NCBI GenBank assembly: GCA_964575185.1
Contig: CAZNPW010000069.1
Span: forward strand, 1-13,384
DNA from: CAZNPW01 sp964575185
Lineage (GTDB): Bacteria > Pseudomonadota > Alphaproteobacteria > Rhodobacterales > Rhodobacteraceae
DNA: 13,384 nt
Reading direction: 5' to 3'
Positions 1-6,282 of this stretch are shown here, piece by piece. The notes under the pieces were generated by a model. The model was not told the DNA's origin. It did no database searches and saw only the letters and a list, made by a program, of their open reading frames with translations. Position 1 is the first letter of the stretch, and every line of letters begins with the position of its first letter. Both the position numbers and the translations under genes were made by a program.

Positions 1-437
1 GGGATGTTCAGCGCGTCGAAGTTGTGCCAGTCGTCCTCGACCTGCGGGCCTTCGGCGACGGAAAAGCCCATGTCGGCGAAGATCGCGGTCAGCTCGTCCA
101 TGACTTGGCTCACCGGGTGGATCGTCCCCTGCCGCCGCGGCCGCGCGGGCAGCGTCACGTCGAGCCATTCGGCCCGCAGCCGCGCATCGAGCGCCGCATC
201 GCCGAGCGCCGCCTTGCGCGCGCGCAGCGCGCCGTCGATCTCGTCGCGCAGCCCGTTCAGCGCGGCCCCGGCGGCGCGGCGCGCCTCGGGCTCCATCCGG
301 CCGAGCGTCGCCATCAGCGCGCTGACCTCGCCCTTCCGGCCGAGCGCCGCGATCCGCACCTCCTCCAGCGCGGATTCGTCGGGGGCGGCGGCGACCGCCG
401 CGATGAACCGCTGCCGCAGGCTGTCGATCCCGTCCAT
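1..437 (-). CDS. pheS: Phenylalanine--tRNA ligase alpha subunit, N-terminal part (truncated by window edge)
   Basis: PheS is the catalytic alpha subunit of the cytosolic alpha2-beta2 enzyme that charges tRNA-Phe. Reading the minus strand from the ATG at 437 gives 145 complete codons with no stop, running off the left edge, so the C-terminal part of the catalytic domain lies outside. The start MDGIDSLRQRF is followed by a charged helical region (about residues 1-90) as expected for the PheS N-terminal coiled coil, including ALGRKGEVSALM. The beginning of the class II synthetase core follows: IHPVSQVMDELTAIFADMG, then VEDDWHNFDALNIP. These are standard PheS signatures. The ribosome site is weak (GGGAAGA upstream). 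rpmI and rplT lie about 1.6 kb upstream on the same strand; the usual rpmI-rplT-pheS order is kept but interrupted by three other genes. Identification is firm. Confidence 0.97.
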   Translation of the reverse strand, partial: MDGIDSLRQRFIAAVAAAPDESALEEVRIAALGRKGEVSALMATLGRMEPEARRAAGAALNGLRDEIDGALRARKAALGDAALDARLRAEWLDVTLPARPRRQGTIHPVSQVMDELTAIFADMGFSVAEGPQVEDDWHNFDALNI

Positions 438-463
438 TGCCGTCTTCCCGCAAACTCTGCCGG

Positions 464-492
464 GGGTTAGCGGCGGCGGGGCGGCGTTGCAA
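464..492 (-). promoter_or_regulatory. Possible pheS promoter
   Basis: On the minus strand TTGCAA (492-487) is followed after exactly 17 bases by TAACCC (469-464). This puts a start near 457, about 20 bases upstream of the pheS ATG. It lies in the 68-bp gap between the SnoaL-like gene and pheS and has the same layout as other promoter candidates here. Seen by eye only; the -10 is a poor match to TATAAT. Confidence 0.3.
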
Positions 493-505
493 GCCCCGCG
501 CGGGC

Positions 506-868
506 CTATCCCGCCGGGGCGACCAGCGGCGGGGTCTGCTGGTGCTGGACGACCGTCCAGTCGCCGTGGCCGTGGCGGAGGTAGGTCGAGGTGCAGACGG
601 CCTCGTAGGTATCGCCCGCGCCCTGGGCGGTGACGCGGTAGGCGATGACGATCAGCCCTTCCTGCGGGCGGGCGATTCTGGTGTCGCGGAAGGCGACCTC
701 GTCCCAGCGCGGGGTCCCGGCCATCGCGTCGGCGGCCGCGGCCCCTTGCAGGATGTGCGGCTCGGCCGGGATGACGAGCAGCCCCGCGGGGTCGATCCGG
801 TCGTGATAGGTGGCGGGGTCGGCCTGCCAGAGGGCCTTCTCGAACTCCCACACGCGCGCGTCGTCCAT
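506..868 (-). CDS. SnoaL/NTF2-like (DUF4440-type) protein
   Basis: A 120-residue cytosolic protein with no signal peptide or membrane segment. It looks like a small cone-shaped NTF2-like fold of the DUF4440/SnoaL type: an opening helix (VWEFEKALWQADPATYHDRI), a short central region, then strands typical of the fold, such as ARPQEGLIVIAYRVTAQ, YEAVCTSTYLRHG and a closing WTVVQHQQTPP. Family members include isomerases, polyketide cyclases and many proteins of unknown role, so no reaction can be assigned. I chose the ATG at 868 because the family-like N-terminus begins there. The frame stays open upstream to 1234, but that part is arginine/proline-rich and covers the DUF3140 gene, so it is probably a shadow. 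It lies between rplT and pheS and is divergent from the DUF3140 gene. Confidence 0.8.
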   Translation of the reverse strand: MDDARVWEFEKALWQADPATYHDRIDPAGLLVIPAEPHILQGAAAADAMAGTPRWDEVAFRDTRIARPQEGLIVIAYRVTAQGAGDTYEAVCTSTYLRHGHGDWTVVQHQQTPPLVAPAG

Positions 869-940
869 CGTCCCCGCCTTTCCGGTTGCAGGGGCCGAAC
901 CCGGGGCCGTGGCGAAAGGTTCCGGGCGGACGGTCGGCGG

Positions 941-956
941 CCGCGGGAACCCGCGG
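941..956. repeat. Short inverted repeat upstream of the DUF3140 gene
   Basis: CCGCGGG-AA-CCCGCGG is a perfect 7-bp inverted repeat with a 2-base centre. A second palindrome, AAAGGCCTTT, lies at 963-972, just before the ribosome site of the DUF3140 gene. Both are in the divergent gap 869-995. They could be operator-like, but GC-rich palindromes are common in DNA of this composition. Confidence 0.3.
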
Positions 957-995
957 CGGGGGAAAGGCCTTTGGGCCGTGCAGGAGGGCCGCCCG

Positions 996-1346
996 ATGAC
1001 CGACCAGGACCGCGACGCCCGGGACCGCAACGAACTCTGGAAGACGTGGGGGGAGCTCGTGAACCTCACGCCCGGGGCGATGGAGGACTGGCTGGACACC
1101 GCCGAGTCGAGGGCCGCGGGCGACACGCAGGGCGCGGGCGAATCGACCGGCCACAGGTCGGGCCGACGGATCGCGGGGATGCTGCGGAAGGGTCGCGCCG
1201 GGTGGAGCGACGACGACTGGGCGCATGCCGCCAAGGTCGTGGGCTACATCAGGCGGCACAGCGCGCAGGGCGGGCCGAAGGCCGATGTGGAACACAGCCG
1301 CTGGCGGCATTCGCTGATGAACTGGGGGCACGACCCGCTGAAGTGA
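996..1346 (+). CDS. DUF3140 family protein
   Basis: A 116-residue, strongly charged soluble protein matching the DUF3140 pattern I know. It has WKTWGELVNLTPGAMEDWL near residues 15-33, then GESTGHRSGRRIAGMLRKG (48-66), WSDDDWAHAAKVVGYIRRH (70-88), and the closing SRWRHSLMNWGHDPLK. Family members are small, common in actinobacteria and scattered in proteobacteria, and are sometimes labelled DNA-binding; no function is established that I know of. The ATG at 996 has a good ribosome site (AGGAGGG, 982-988). An in-frame start further upstream would add a low-complexity segment with no family match. It is the only plus-strand gene between rplT and pheS, so it was probably inserted into an otherwise co-directional block, and it converges with the next gene. 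Confidence 0.85.
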   Translation: MTDQDRDARDRNELWKTWGELVNLTPGAMEDWLDTAESRAAGDTQGAGESTGHRSGRRIAGMLRKGRAGWSDDDWAHAAKVVGYIRRHSAQGGPKADVEHSRWRHSLMNWGHDPLK

Positions 1347-1376
1347 ACGTCCCGGACCGGGCGCGTTCCGCCGCGA

Positions 1377-1889
1377 TCACGCGCGATAGGGATTGACGCG
1401 CCATTGCTGCAGGAACGCGGTCAGCGCCTGCGCCCCGTCGTAGTAGAGCCACTCGGTTTCGGATTTGGTGGCATGCGAATTGATCGCCGGGCGCATCACC
1501 GTCGCGAAGGGCACCACGAACACGCCGAGGTCGGGGACCTTCGTCAGAAGCTGCTGCACCCAGGGTTCGCCGTTCTGGTAGAGCGCCACGTAGTTGGTCG
1601 CGACGGAGACGAAGGGCGTGTCCTTGCCGACCGCGCCCTTGCGGCCGAAGCGGACCTGGCTCAGCGCCAGGCCGTTCAGCGCCTGGTCGGTCGGCCGCGC
1701 GAAGTCGCCCTCCGCCTGCCGTCTGGGCGAGGTCCAGTCGTAGTCCTTGCTGCGGTCGCCGAAGCGGTAGACGCGCAGCGCGTCGTAGGTGGTGCTGCCG
1801 TCGGGGTTGTCGAAGATGACGCGCGTGGCATTGGGACCGGGGGCGTTCTCCGCCGCGAAATGGATGTCGTCGAAGATCTGCAGCGGCAT
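1377..1889 (-). CDS. Conserved-looking hypothetical protein, 170 residues
   Basis: I do not recognise this family. The ATG at 1889 is preceded by a strong ribosome site (GAGGAGG, about 8 bases upstream), and the reading frame has normal amino acid use, so it is very likely a real gene. The product is soluble, with no signal peptide or membrane helix. It is rich in aromatic residues: DIHFAAENAPGPNATRVIF at the start, YDALRVYRFGDRSKDYDW around 35-52, VSVATNYVALYQNGEPWVQ in the middle, and ETEWLYYDGAQALTAFLQQ near the end. Composition is visibly less GC-rich than its neighbours (for example about 57% over 1441-1500). It lies downstream of rplT on the same strand, with a candidate terminator between, and its 3' end faces the DUF3140 gene across 30 bases. 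Confidence 0.75.
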   Translation of the reverse strand: MPLQIFDDIHFAAENAPGPNATRVIFDNPDGSTTYDALRVYRFGDRSKDYDWTSPRRQAEGDFARPTDQALNGLALSQVRFGRKGAVGKDTPFVSVATNYVALYQNGEPWVQQLLTKVPDLGVFVVPFATVMRPAINSHATKSETEWLYYDGAQALTAFLQQWRVNPYRA

Positions 1890-1948
1890 CGGGCGGCCTC
1901 CTCGGCGGGCGCGGGGAGGCTAGCACGCGCCGGTGATTCCGTCGCGGA

Positions 1949-1991
1949 AAGAAATCGACCGGGCCCGCCGGGCGCGAACTGCGGGCGGGCC
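1949..1991 (-). terminator. Candidate terminator downstream of rplT
   Basis: Reading the minus strand, an 8-bp GC stem (arms 1991-1984 and 1969-1962, loop 14 bases) is followed after a few bases by the T-rich run ATTTCTTT. It begins 23 bases past the rplT stop. The stem is strong but the loop is long and the T-run is broken by C and set back, so this is only a plausible intrinsic terminator. Confidence 0.4.
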
Positions 1992-2013
1992 GTCGGCGGG
2001 CAGGGTCGCCCGG

Positions 2014-2373
2014 TCAGGCCGCGGCGCGGGCCTTCTCGGCGATGGCGTTGAACGCCTCGGGCTCGTGCACCGCGAGGTCGGCGAGCACCTTGCGGTCGAC
2101 CTCGATCCCCGCCTTGGCGAGGCCCGCGATCAGGCGCGAATAGGTGAAGGCCGGGTCGAACAGGCGCACGGCGGCGTTGATCCGCTGGATCCAGAGCGCG
2201 CGGAAGTTGCGCTTGCGCACCTTGCGGTCGCGCGTCGCATACTGGTTGGCCTTGTCGACCGCCTGGGTGGCGGTGCGGAAGTTGGTGGAGCGGGCGGCGT
2301 AGTAGCCGGACGCCTGCTTGATGACCTTGCGGTGGCGGGCGTGGGTGACGACACCGGACTTGACGCGGGACAT
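2014..2373 (-). CDS. rplT: 50S ribosomal protein L20
   Basis: L20 binds 23S rRNA directly and is needed early in assembly of the large ribosomal subunit. The 119-residue product has the usual length and signatures: start MSRVKSGVVTHARHRKVIK, then ASGYYAARSTNFRTA, the basic RDRKVRKRNFRALWIQRIN, and FTYSRLIAGLAKAGIEVDRK. The C-terminus ends AEKARAAA. The start at 2373 is fixed by homology. Its ribosome site (AAGGA) overlaps the rpmI stop codon, and only 11 bases separate the two genes, so they are co-transcribed and probably translationally coupled. The frame upstream of this ATG is out-of-frame rpmI sequence and does not belong to the gene. infC, which precedes rpmI in many bacteria, is not in this window. 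Confidence 0.98.
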   Translation of the reverse strand: MSRVKSGVVTHARHRKVIKQASGYYAARSTNFRTATQAVDKANQYATRDRKVRKRNFRALWIQRINAAVRLFDPAFTYSRLIAGLAKAGIEVDRKVLADLAVHEPEAFNAIAEKARAAA

Positions 2374-2384
2374 GGGGCTGATCC

Positions 2385-2585
2385 TTACCGGTTGTAGGGC
2401 ATGTACTTCTTGACGATCTTCCCGTCGCTGTCGGACAGGATCATCGTGCCGGTCGCATCGCGCACGAACTTGGTCGACCGCTTGATCATCCCGTGGCGCT
2501 TGCCCGCGACACCGGCCTTCACCCGGCCCGACGCGGTGAAGCTGAAGCGCTTCTTCGCGGCGGATTTGGTCTTCATCTTGGGCAT
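2385..2585 (-). CDS. rpmI: 50S ribosomal protein L35
   Basis: L35 is a small basic protein of the large ribosomal subunit. The 66-residue product begins MPKMKTKSAAKKRFSFTASG and continues KRHGMIKRSTKF to the terminal VKKYMPYNR, full length for the family. The ATG at 2585 has a strong ribosome site (GGAGGT, 6 bases upstream) and matches the normal N-terminus. An ATG further upstream in frame (2621) would add 12 non-homologous residues and is not needed. It is first in the rpmI-rplT pair, with its own candidate promoter upstream. Confidence 0.98.
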   Translation of the reverse strand: MPKMKTKSAAKKRFSFTASGRVKAGVAGKRHGMIKRSTKFVRDATGTMILSDSDGKIVKKYMPYNR

Positions 2586-2621
2586 TTCGACCTCCAGTCG
2601 TGACAATGCGCGACTCGGCAT

Positions 2622-2633
2622 GCCACATGTGGC
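2622..2633. repeat. 12-bp palindrome in the rpmI leader
   Basis: GCCACATGTGGC is a perfect palindrome lying between the candidate rpmI promoter and its start codon, inside the predicted 5' untranslated leader. It could be a protein site or part of an RNA structure controlling the ribosomal protein pair. The sequence is unambiguous; the function is a guess. Confidence 0.35.
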
Positions 2634-2660
2634 CGGCCGCGCAGGCGTTTCGCAGCCGCC

Positions 2661-2689
2661 CCCTTAGACGGGAGACCGGGGTCCTGCAA
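2661..2689 (-). promoter_or_regulatory. Candidate rpmI-rplT promoter
   Basis: On the minus strand TTGCAG (2689-2684) and TAAGGG (2666-2661) are separated by 17 bases, predicting a start near 2654 and a leader of about 70 bases. It lies wholly in the 109-bp gap between the small membrane protein gene and rpmI, the expected place for a ribosomal protein promoter. Matches are partial. Confidence 0.35.
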
Positions 2690-2694
2690 GGGGA

Positions 2695-2919
2695 TCAGTT
2701 CAGATACCGCCCGATCACGCGGACGAACAGGCCGGGTATGTCGGCGAAGCCGTAGGCGCGCGGCGCGCCGGTCAGGGCGATGGCGACGAGGCCGCCGCCG
2801 ATCAGGAACAGGATCGCCGCGGCGCGCGGCGGGCGGCTTTCGGAATAGGCACCGAGCAGCGCGGGGATCGCCAGGACACCGGTCACGATGCCGATGACGA
2901 GCATGAGCTCCGTGTCCAT
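2695..2919 (-). CDS. Small two-helix inner-membrane protein
   Basis: A 74-residue protein with two predicted transmembrane segments: about residues 5-25 (LMLVIGIVTGVLAIPALLGAY) and about 33-50 (AAAILFLIGGGLVAIALTG), joined by a short polar turn ESRPPR. The C-terminal tail (ADIPGLFVRVIGRYLN) is amphipathic. No catalytic motif is visible. I recall similar small proteins next to pyk in Rhodobacterales, but no function is known to me. The ATG at 2919 has an upstream GGGGTGGGG purine stretch as a possible ribosome site. It follows pyk by 27 bases on the same strand and is likely co-transcribed with it. Confidence 0.75.
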   Translation of the reverse strand: MDTELMLVIGIVTGVLAIPALLGAYSESRPPRAAAILFLIGGGLVAIALTGAPRAYGFADIPGLFVRVIGRYLN

Positions 2920-2946
2920 GACCCCACCCCTGACCGGAAGGACAGG

Positions 2947-4392
2947 TTATTCCGGGTCGGCGGCGGTGATCAAGCGGGGATCGCAGGGGGCGACGCGCAG
3001 GATGTTGGTGGTGCCCTGGACGTTGAAGGGCACGCCCGCGGTCACCACCACCTGGTCGCTCGGCAGGGCGAAGCCGTGTTCGCGCGCCGCCGCGACGGCG
3101 GCGAGCACCGCGCCCTTGAACCTCTCCTGCGGCGGGCAGATCACGCAATGCGCGCCCCAGGTCAGCGCCATGCGGCGGGCGCTTTCCATCAGCGGCGTCA
3201 GGGCGATGATCGGCACGCCCGGGCGTTCGCGGGCGACGAGGCTGACGGTGGTGCCCGACTGGCTGAAGCAGCAGATGGCCTTGACCCTGGTGGCCTCGGC
3301 GATCTCGCGCGCCGCCGCCACGATGCCGTCCGCGACCGACATGCGCTTGACCACGCGGCTGGCCTCGATGATCTGGCGGTAGGTCGGGTCGGATTCGACG
3401 CTGACCGCCACGTTGTCCATCGTGCGCACCGCCTCGACCGGGTATTGCCCGGCGGCGCTTTCGGCCGACAGCATCACCGCGTCGGCGCCTTCGTAGATGG
3501 CGGTGGCGACGTCCGAGACCTCGGCGCGGGTGGGCACCGGGCTCTCGATCATGCTTTCGAGCATCTGGGTCGCCACGATCACCGGCTTGGCCGCCGCGCG
3601 GGCGAGCCGGACGAGGCGCTTCTGGATCGGCGGGACGGCCTGCACGGGCAGTTCCACCCCCAGGTCGCCGCGGGCGACCATGATGCCGTCCGAGACATAC
3701 AGGATCGATTCGTAGGCCTTGACTGCCGCGGGCTTCTCGATCTTGGACAGGATCGCGGCGCGGCCGCGGGCGAGCTCGCGCGCCTCGATCACGTCCTCGG
3801 GGCGCTGCACGAAGGACAGAGCCAGCCAGTCCACCCCCAGGGCGCAGGCGAACTCCAGGTCCTTGCGGTCCTTGTCGGACAGGGCCGCGAGCGGCAGGAC
3901 CACGTCGGGCACGTTCACGCCCTTGCGGTTGGAGATCGTGCCGCCGACGGTGACGGTGCAGTCGGCGAAGTCGGGGCCGCAGGCGTCGACGTGCAGGCGG
4001 ATCTTGCCGTCGTTGACCAGGAGCGAGGACCCCGGCGTCAGCGCCGCGAAGATTTCAGGGTGCGGCAGGTTCACCCGGCTCGCGGTGCCGGGCAGCGGGT
4101 TCAGGTCGAGCCGGAAGGCCGCGCCCTCGACCAGTTCCTCGGACGGGTTCTGGAAGGTGCCGACGCGCAGCTTCGGCCCCTGCAGGTCGGCGAGGATGCC
4201 GATGGGCCGCCCCGTGTCCTCCTCGACGCGGCGGATCAGGCGGTGGCGGGCGGCGATGTCGTCGTGGGTGCCGTGGCTCATGTTCAGGCGGAAGACGTCG
4301 GCCCCGGCCTCGAACAGGGCGCGGATCATCGCGTAGCTGGAGGAGGCGGGGCCGAGCGTGGCCACGATCTTCACGTTGCGCAGGCGTCGCAT
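2947..4392 (-). CDS. pyk: Pyruvate kinase
   Basis: Converts phosphoenolpyruvate and ADP to pyruvate and ATP, the last step of glycolysis, in the cytosol. The 481-residue product starts MRRLRNVKIVATLGPASSS and has the expected landmarks: VFRLNMSHGTHDD (33-45), LADLQGPKLRVG (68-78), a B-domain insertion (about 80-165), SKIEKPAAV with the catalytic lysine near 217, VARGDLGVELP (239-249), ATQMLESM (274-281), MLSAESAAGQYP (307-318), and a C-terminal domain with FSQSGTTVSLVARERP. SAES replaces the usual SGET, as I recall in alphaproteobacterial enzymes. I chose the ATG at 4392 because it matches the family start and has an AAGGGA ribosome site; the frame stays open to 4503 but the extra 37 residues lie in the promoter region. 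Confidence 0.97.
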   Translation of the reverse strand: MRRLRNVKIVATLGPASSSYAMIRALFEAGADVFRLNMSHGTHDDIAARHRLIRRVEEDTGRPIGILADLQGPKLRVGTFQNPSEELVEGAAFRLDLNPLPGTASRVNLPHPEIFAALTPGSSLLVNDGKIRLHVDACGPDFADCTVTVGGTISNRKGVNVPDVVLPLAALSDKDRKDLEFACALGVDWLALSFVQRPEDVIEARELARGRAAILSKIEKPAAVKAYESILYVSDGIMVARGDLGVELPVQAVPPIQKRLVRLARAAAKPVIVATQMLESMIESPVPTRAEVSDVATAIYEGADAVMLSAESAAGQYPVEAVRTMDNVAVSVESDPTYRQIIEASRVVKRMSVADGIVAAAREIAEATRVKAICCFSQSGTTVSLVARERPGVPIIALTPLMESARRMALTWGAHCVICPPQERFKGAVLAAVAAAREHGFALPSDQVVVTAGVPFNVQGTTNILRVAPCDPRLITAADPE

Positions 4393-4413
4393 CGGGGGCG
4401 TTCCCTTCGGTCG

Positions 4414-4442
4414 TTGCCGGGGCTTATGGCGGATGGTAGCGG
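4414..4442 (+). promoter_or_regulatory. Candidate promoter of the amidohydrolase gene
   Basis: TTGCCG (4414-4419) is followed after 17 bases by TAGCGG (4437-4442), predicting a start near 4449 and a leader of about 40 bases before the ATG at 4488. It physically overlaps the oppositely oriented pyk promoter candidate, so the two would compete for RNA polymerase. Confidence 0.35.
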
Positions 4443-4451
4443 TCACGGCAA
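4423..4451 (-). promoter_or_regulatory. Candidate pyk promoter, overlapping a divergent one
   Basis: On the minus strand TTGCCG (4451-4446) is followed after 17 bases by CATAAG (4428-4423), predicting a start near 4416, about 24 bases before the pyk ATG. A short inverted repeat CACGGC/GCCGTG (4444-4449 and 4456-4461) covers its -35 box and might be an operator. The two divergent -35 boxes form a 7-bp inverted repeat, GTTGCCG (4413-4419) and CGGCAAC (4446-4452). Confidence 0.4.
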
Positions 4452-4487
4452 CCGGGCCGTGGGCACGGATGTCGACCGATCGGGCGG

Positions 4488-5237
4488 ATGGTGAAAATGT
4501 CATCGGGGTGCGACGGGGCCGTCACGGTCCACGGGGAGGACCGGCCGCGGGCCTGGGTCGTGACCTGCGACCATGCGTCGAACGCGGTGCCGGCTTGGGT
4601 CGGCGACCTCGGCCTGCCGCCCGCGGACATGGGCCGCCACATCGCCTGGGACGTGGGGGCGGCGGGGCTGGCGGTGATGCTGGCCGACCGCCTGGGTGGC
4701 CCTTGCGTCCTGTCGGCGTTCAGCCGGCTGGTCATCGACCCCAACCGGGGCGAGGACGACCCGACGCTGGTGATGCGGCTCTACGACGGGTCGGTGGTGC
4801 CGGGGAACGCGCGGCTGACCGACGCCTGCGTCGCGCGGCGGGTGGAGCGGCTCCATCGCCCCTACCACGCCGCGGTGGCGGGCCTGTGCGGGGCGCAGAC
4901 CGCCATCGTCGCGGTGCATTCCTTCACGCCCGCGCTGCGCGGACGGCCGCCGCGGCCCTGGCACGTCGGCATCCTGTGGTCGCCGCGCGACCCCCGGCTG
5001 GCGCGGCCGCTGATCGCCTCGCTGCGGGCCGAGCCCGACCTCTGCGTCGGCGACAACCAGCCCTACGCGGGGCACCTGCCGGGCGACAGCATCGACCGGC
5101 ACGCGCTGGGGCCGGGGCGGCTGAACGTGCTGGTCGAGGTCAGGAACGACCTGATCGCCGCGCCGCTGGACCAGGAAGCGTGGGCGAACCGCATCGCGGT
5201 GCACCTGCGCCGCGCGCGCGACAGCGTGACGGTTTGA
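4488..5237 (+). CDS. N-formylglutamate amidohydrolase family protein
   Basis: A 249-residue soluble protein of the N-formylglutamate amidohydrolase (HutG-like) zinc hydrolase family. The reference reaction releases glutamate and formate at the end of one histidine degradation route. Landmarks: WVVTCDHASNAVP (23-35) with a likely metal-binding His, HIAWDVGAAGLA (51-62), SRLVIDPNRGEDDP (79-92), IVAVHSFTPALRG (140-152), VGDNQPY (187-193) and LNVLVEVRNDLI (212-223). No other hut genes are nearby, so the true substrate may be another N-acyl amino acid. The start is uncertain: ATG at 4488, GTG at 4491 and ATG at 4497 are all in frame and none has a convincing ribosome site. It diverges from pyk across 95 bases. 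Confidence 0.87.
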   Translation: MVKMSSGCDGAVTVHGEDRPRAWVVTCDHASNAVPAWVGDLGLPPADMGRHIAWDVGAAGLAVMLADRLGGPCVLSAFSRLVIDPNRGEDDPTLVMRLYDGSVVPGNARLTDACVARRVERLHRPYHAAVAGLCGAQTAIVAVHSFTPALRGRPPRPWHVGILWSPRDPRLARPLIASLRAEPDLCVGDNQPYAGHLPGDSIDRHALGPGRLNVLVEVRNDLIAAPLDQEAWANRIAVHLRRARDSVTV

Positions 5238-5262
5238 CAGCCGCGCCCGGCGGCACTAGCCC
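5234..5262 (+). promoter_or_regulatory. Promoter candidate for the methyltransferase-like/DUF1244 pair
   Basis: A perfect TTGACA (5234-5239) overlaps the stop codon of the preceding gene and is followed after 17 bases by TAGCCC (5257-5262). The predicted start near 5269 lies 23 bases before the ATG at 5292. This is one of the best promoter matches in the window and suggests the downstream pair is transcribed separately from the amidohydrolase gene. Confidence 0.45.
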
Positions 5263-5291
5263 GGGGTGCAACCCGTGATGAGTTCCGCACC

Positions 5292-5906
5292 ATGACCTCC
5301 GTCGCCGTCCGCCCGTTCCGCCAGCGCATCCGCATCTGGACCCTGCGGGCGGTCTTCGTGGCGATGCTGCCGCTGCTGCTGGTCACCGAACCGGCGACGA
5401 CCTCGACCGCGCTGCATGCGACGATGGAATCGGCCGGCATCATCCTGATCGTCTTCGGCGTGCTGACGCGGTTCTGGGCGATCCTCTACATCGGCGGGCG
5501 CAAGAACCGCGCGGTGGTGGACGAAGGCCCCTATTCGGTCTGCCGCCACCCGCTGTATCTCGGCTCCACGCTCGCCACGCTGGGCTTCGGGATGCTGACC
5601 TACACCGTCACGCTGACGGTGCTGATCGGCGGGCTGACCTTCCTTGTGCTGATGCTGACCGCCCTGCGCGAGGAGCGCTTCCTGCGGCACGAGTTCGGGG
5701 CGGACTACGCGGCCTATGCCGCGCGGGTGCCGCTGATCCTGCCGCGCCCGTCGCTTTACCGCAGCCGGCCCGAGATCACCTTTTCCACCACCGACCTGCG
5801 CACGCAGCTGCGCGATGCGGTGGTGTTCCTGAGCCTGTTTCCGCTGGCCGAGATCTTCGACTATGTCCGCAGCCTTGGCGTCGTGCCGATCGTCACCATC
5901 TGGTAG
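5292..5906 (+). CDS. Isoprenylcysteine carboxyl methyltransferase (ICMT) family membrane protein
   Basis: A 204-residue integral membrane protein of the ICMT/phospholipid methyltransferase-like group, which uses S-adenosylmethionine at the membrane. Hydrophobic segments lie at about residues 17-33, 46-66, 90-122 (probably two passes) and 176-188. The family core is clear: GRKNRAVVDEGPYSVCRHP (69-87), with the RHPLY motif at 85-89 typical of the SAM site, and REERFL (126-131) followed by FGADYAAYAARVP (135-147). Bacteria lack prenylated Ras-like proteins, so the substrate is unknown. The C-terminal tail after 150 is longer than in the shortest homologues. The ATG at 5292 has only a weak purine-rich ribosome site. 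The next gene starts 3 bases after its stop, so the two are probably co-expressed. Confidence 0.85.
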   Translation: MTSVAVRPFRQRIRIWTLRAVFVAMLPLLLVTEPATTSTALHATMESAGIILIVFGVLTRFWAILYIGGRKNRAVVDEGPYSVCRHPLYLGSTLATLGFGMLTYTVTLTVLIGGLTFLVLMLTALREERFLRHEFGADYAAYAARVPLILPRPSLYRSRPEITFSTTDLRTQLRDAVVFLSLFPLAEIFDYVRSLGVVPIVTIW

Positions 5907-5909
5907 GCC

Positions 5910-6206
5910 ATGGACAGTCCCGACCGCACCGCCCTCGAAGCCGCCGCCTTCCGCGCGCTGGTCGCGCATCTTCAGGCGCGCAGCGACGTGCAGAACATCG
6001 ACCTGATGAACCTGGCCGGGTTCTGCCGCAACTGCCTGGCGCGCTGGATCCAGGAGGCGGCGCAGGCGGCGGGCACGCCGATGACGAAGGACGCCGCGCG
6101 CGAGGCGGTCTACGGGATGCCCTACGGCGACTGGGTGGCGCGGCACCAGGCCCCCGCCGACGCGGGCAGGCAGGCGGCCTTCGCCGCCGGCGTCGGCAAG
6201 GCGTGA
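5910..6206 (+). CDS. DUF1244 family protein
   Basis: A 98-residue soluble protein matching DUF1244. The diagnostic core is DVQNIDLMNLAGFCRNCLA (residues 26-44), including the FCRNC pair of cysteines (39 and 42), followed by an acidic/alanine helix and VYGMPYGDWVARHQ (67-80). The family is widespread in proteobacteria. I know of a helical-bundle structure but no assigned function; the cysteine pair might bind metal or be redox active (inference). The C-terminal AGRQAAFAAGVGKA tail is not conserved in my recollection. The gene begins 3 bases after the ICMT-like stop, and the overlap of its ribosome-binding region with the end of that gene suggests coupled translation. Confidence 0.9.
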   Translation: MDSPDRTALEAAAFRALVAHLQARSDVQNIDLMNLAGFCRNCLARWIQEAAQAAGTPMTKDAAREAVYGMPYGDWVARHQAPADAGRQAAFAAGVGKA

Positions 6207-6282
6207 GGCGTCGGAGGGGTGGCCTGCCCTGTGACACCGCGCCCGCGCGCAACGCCTTCGCGAATCGGTTAGCCTGACCCAC

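Noticed and set aside
1347..1376. CCCGG-A-CCGGG between the convergent DUF3140 and hypothetical genes as a terminator
   Set aside because: The loop would be a single base and there is no T-run on either strand.
3076..4494. 472-codon plus-strand open frame opposite pyk
   Set aside because: It is exactly antisense to pyk, and its product is rich in Arg, Gly, Asp and His without domain motifs, as expected from the high GC content at third positions.
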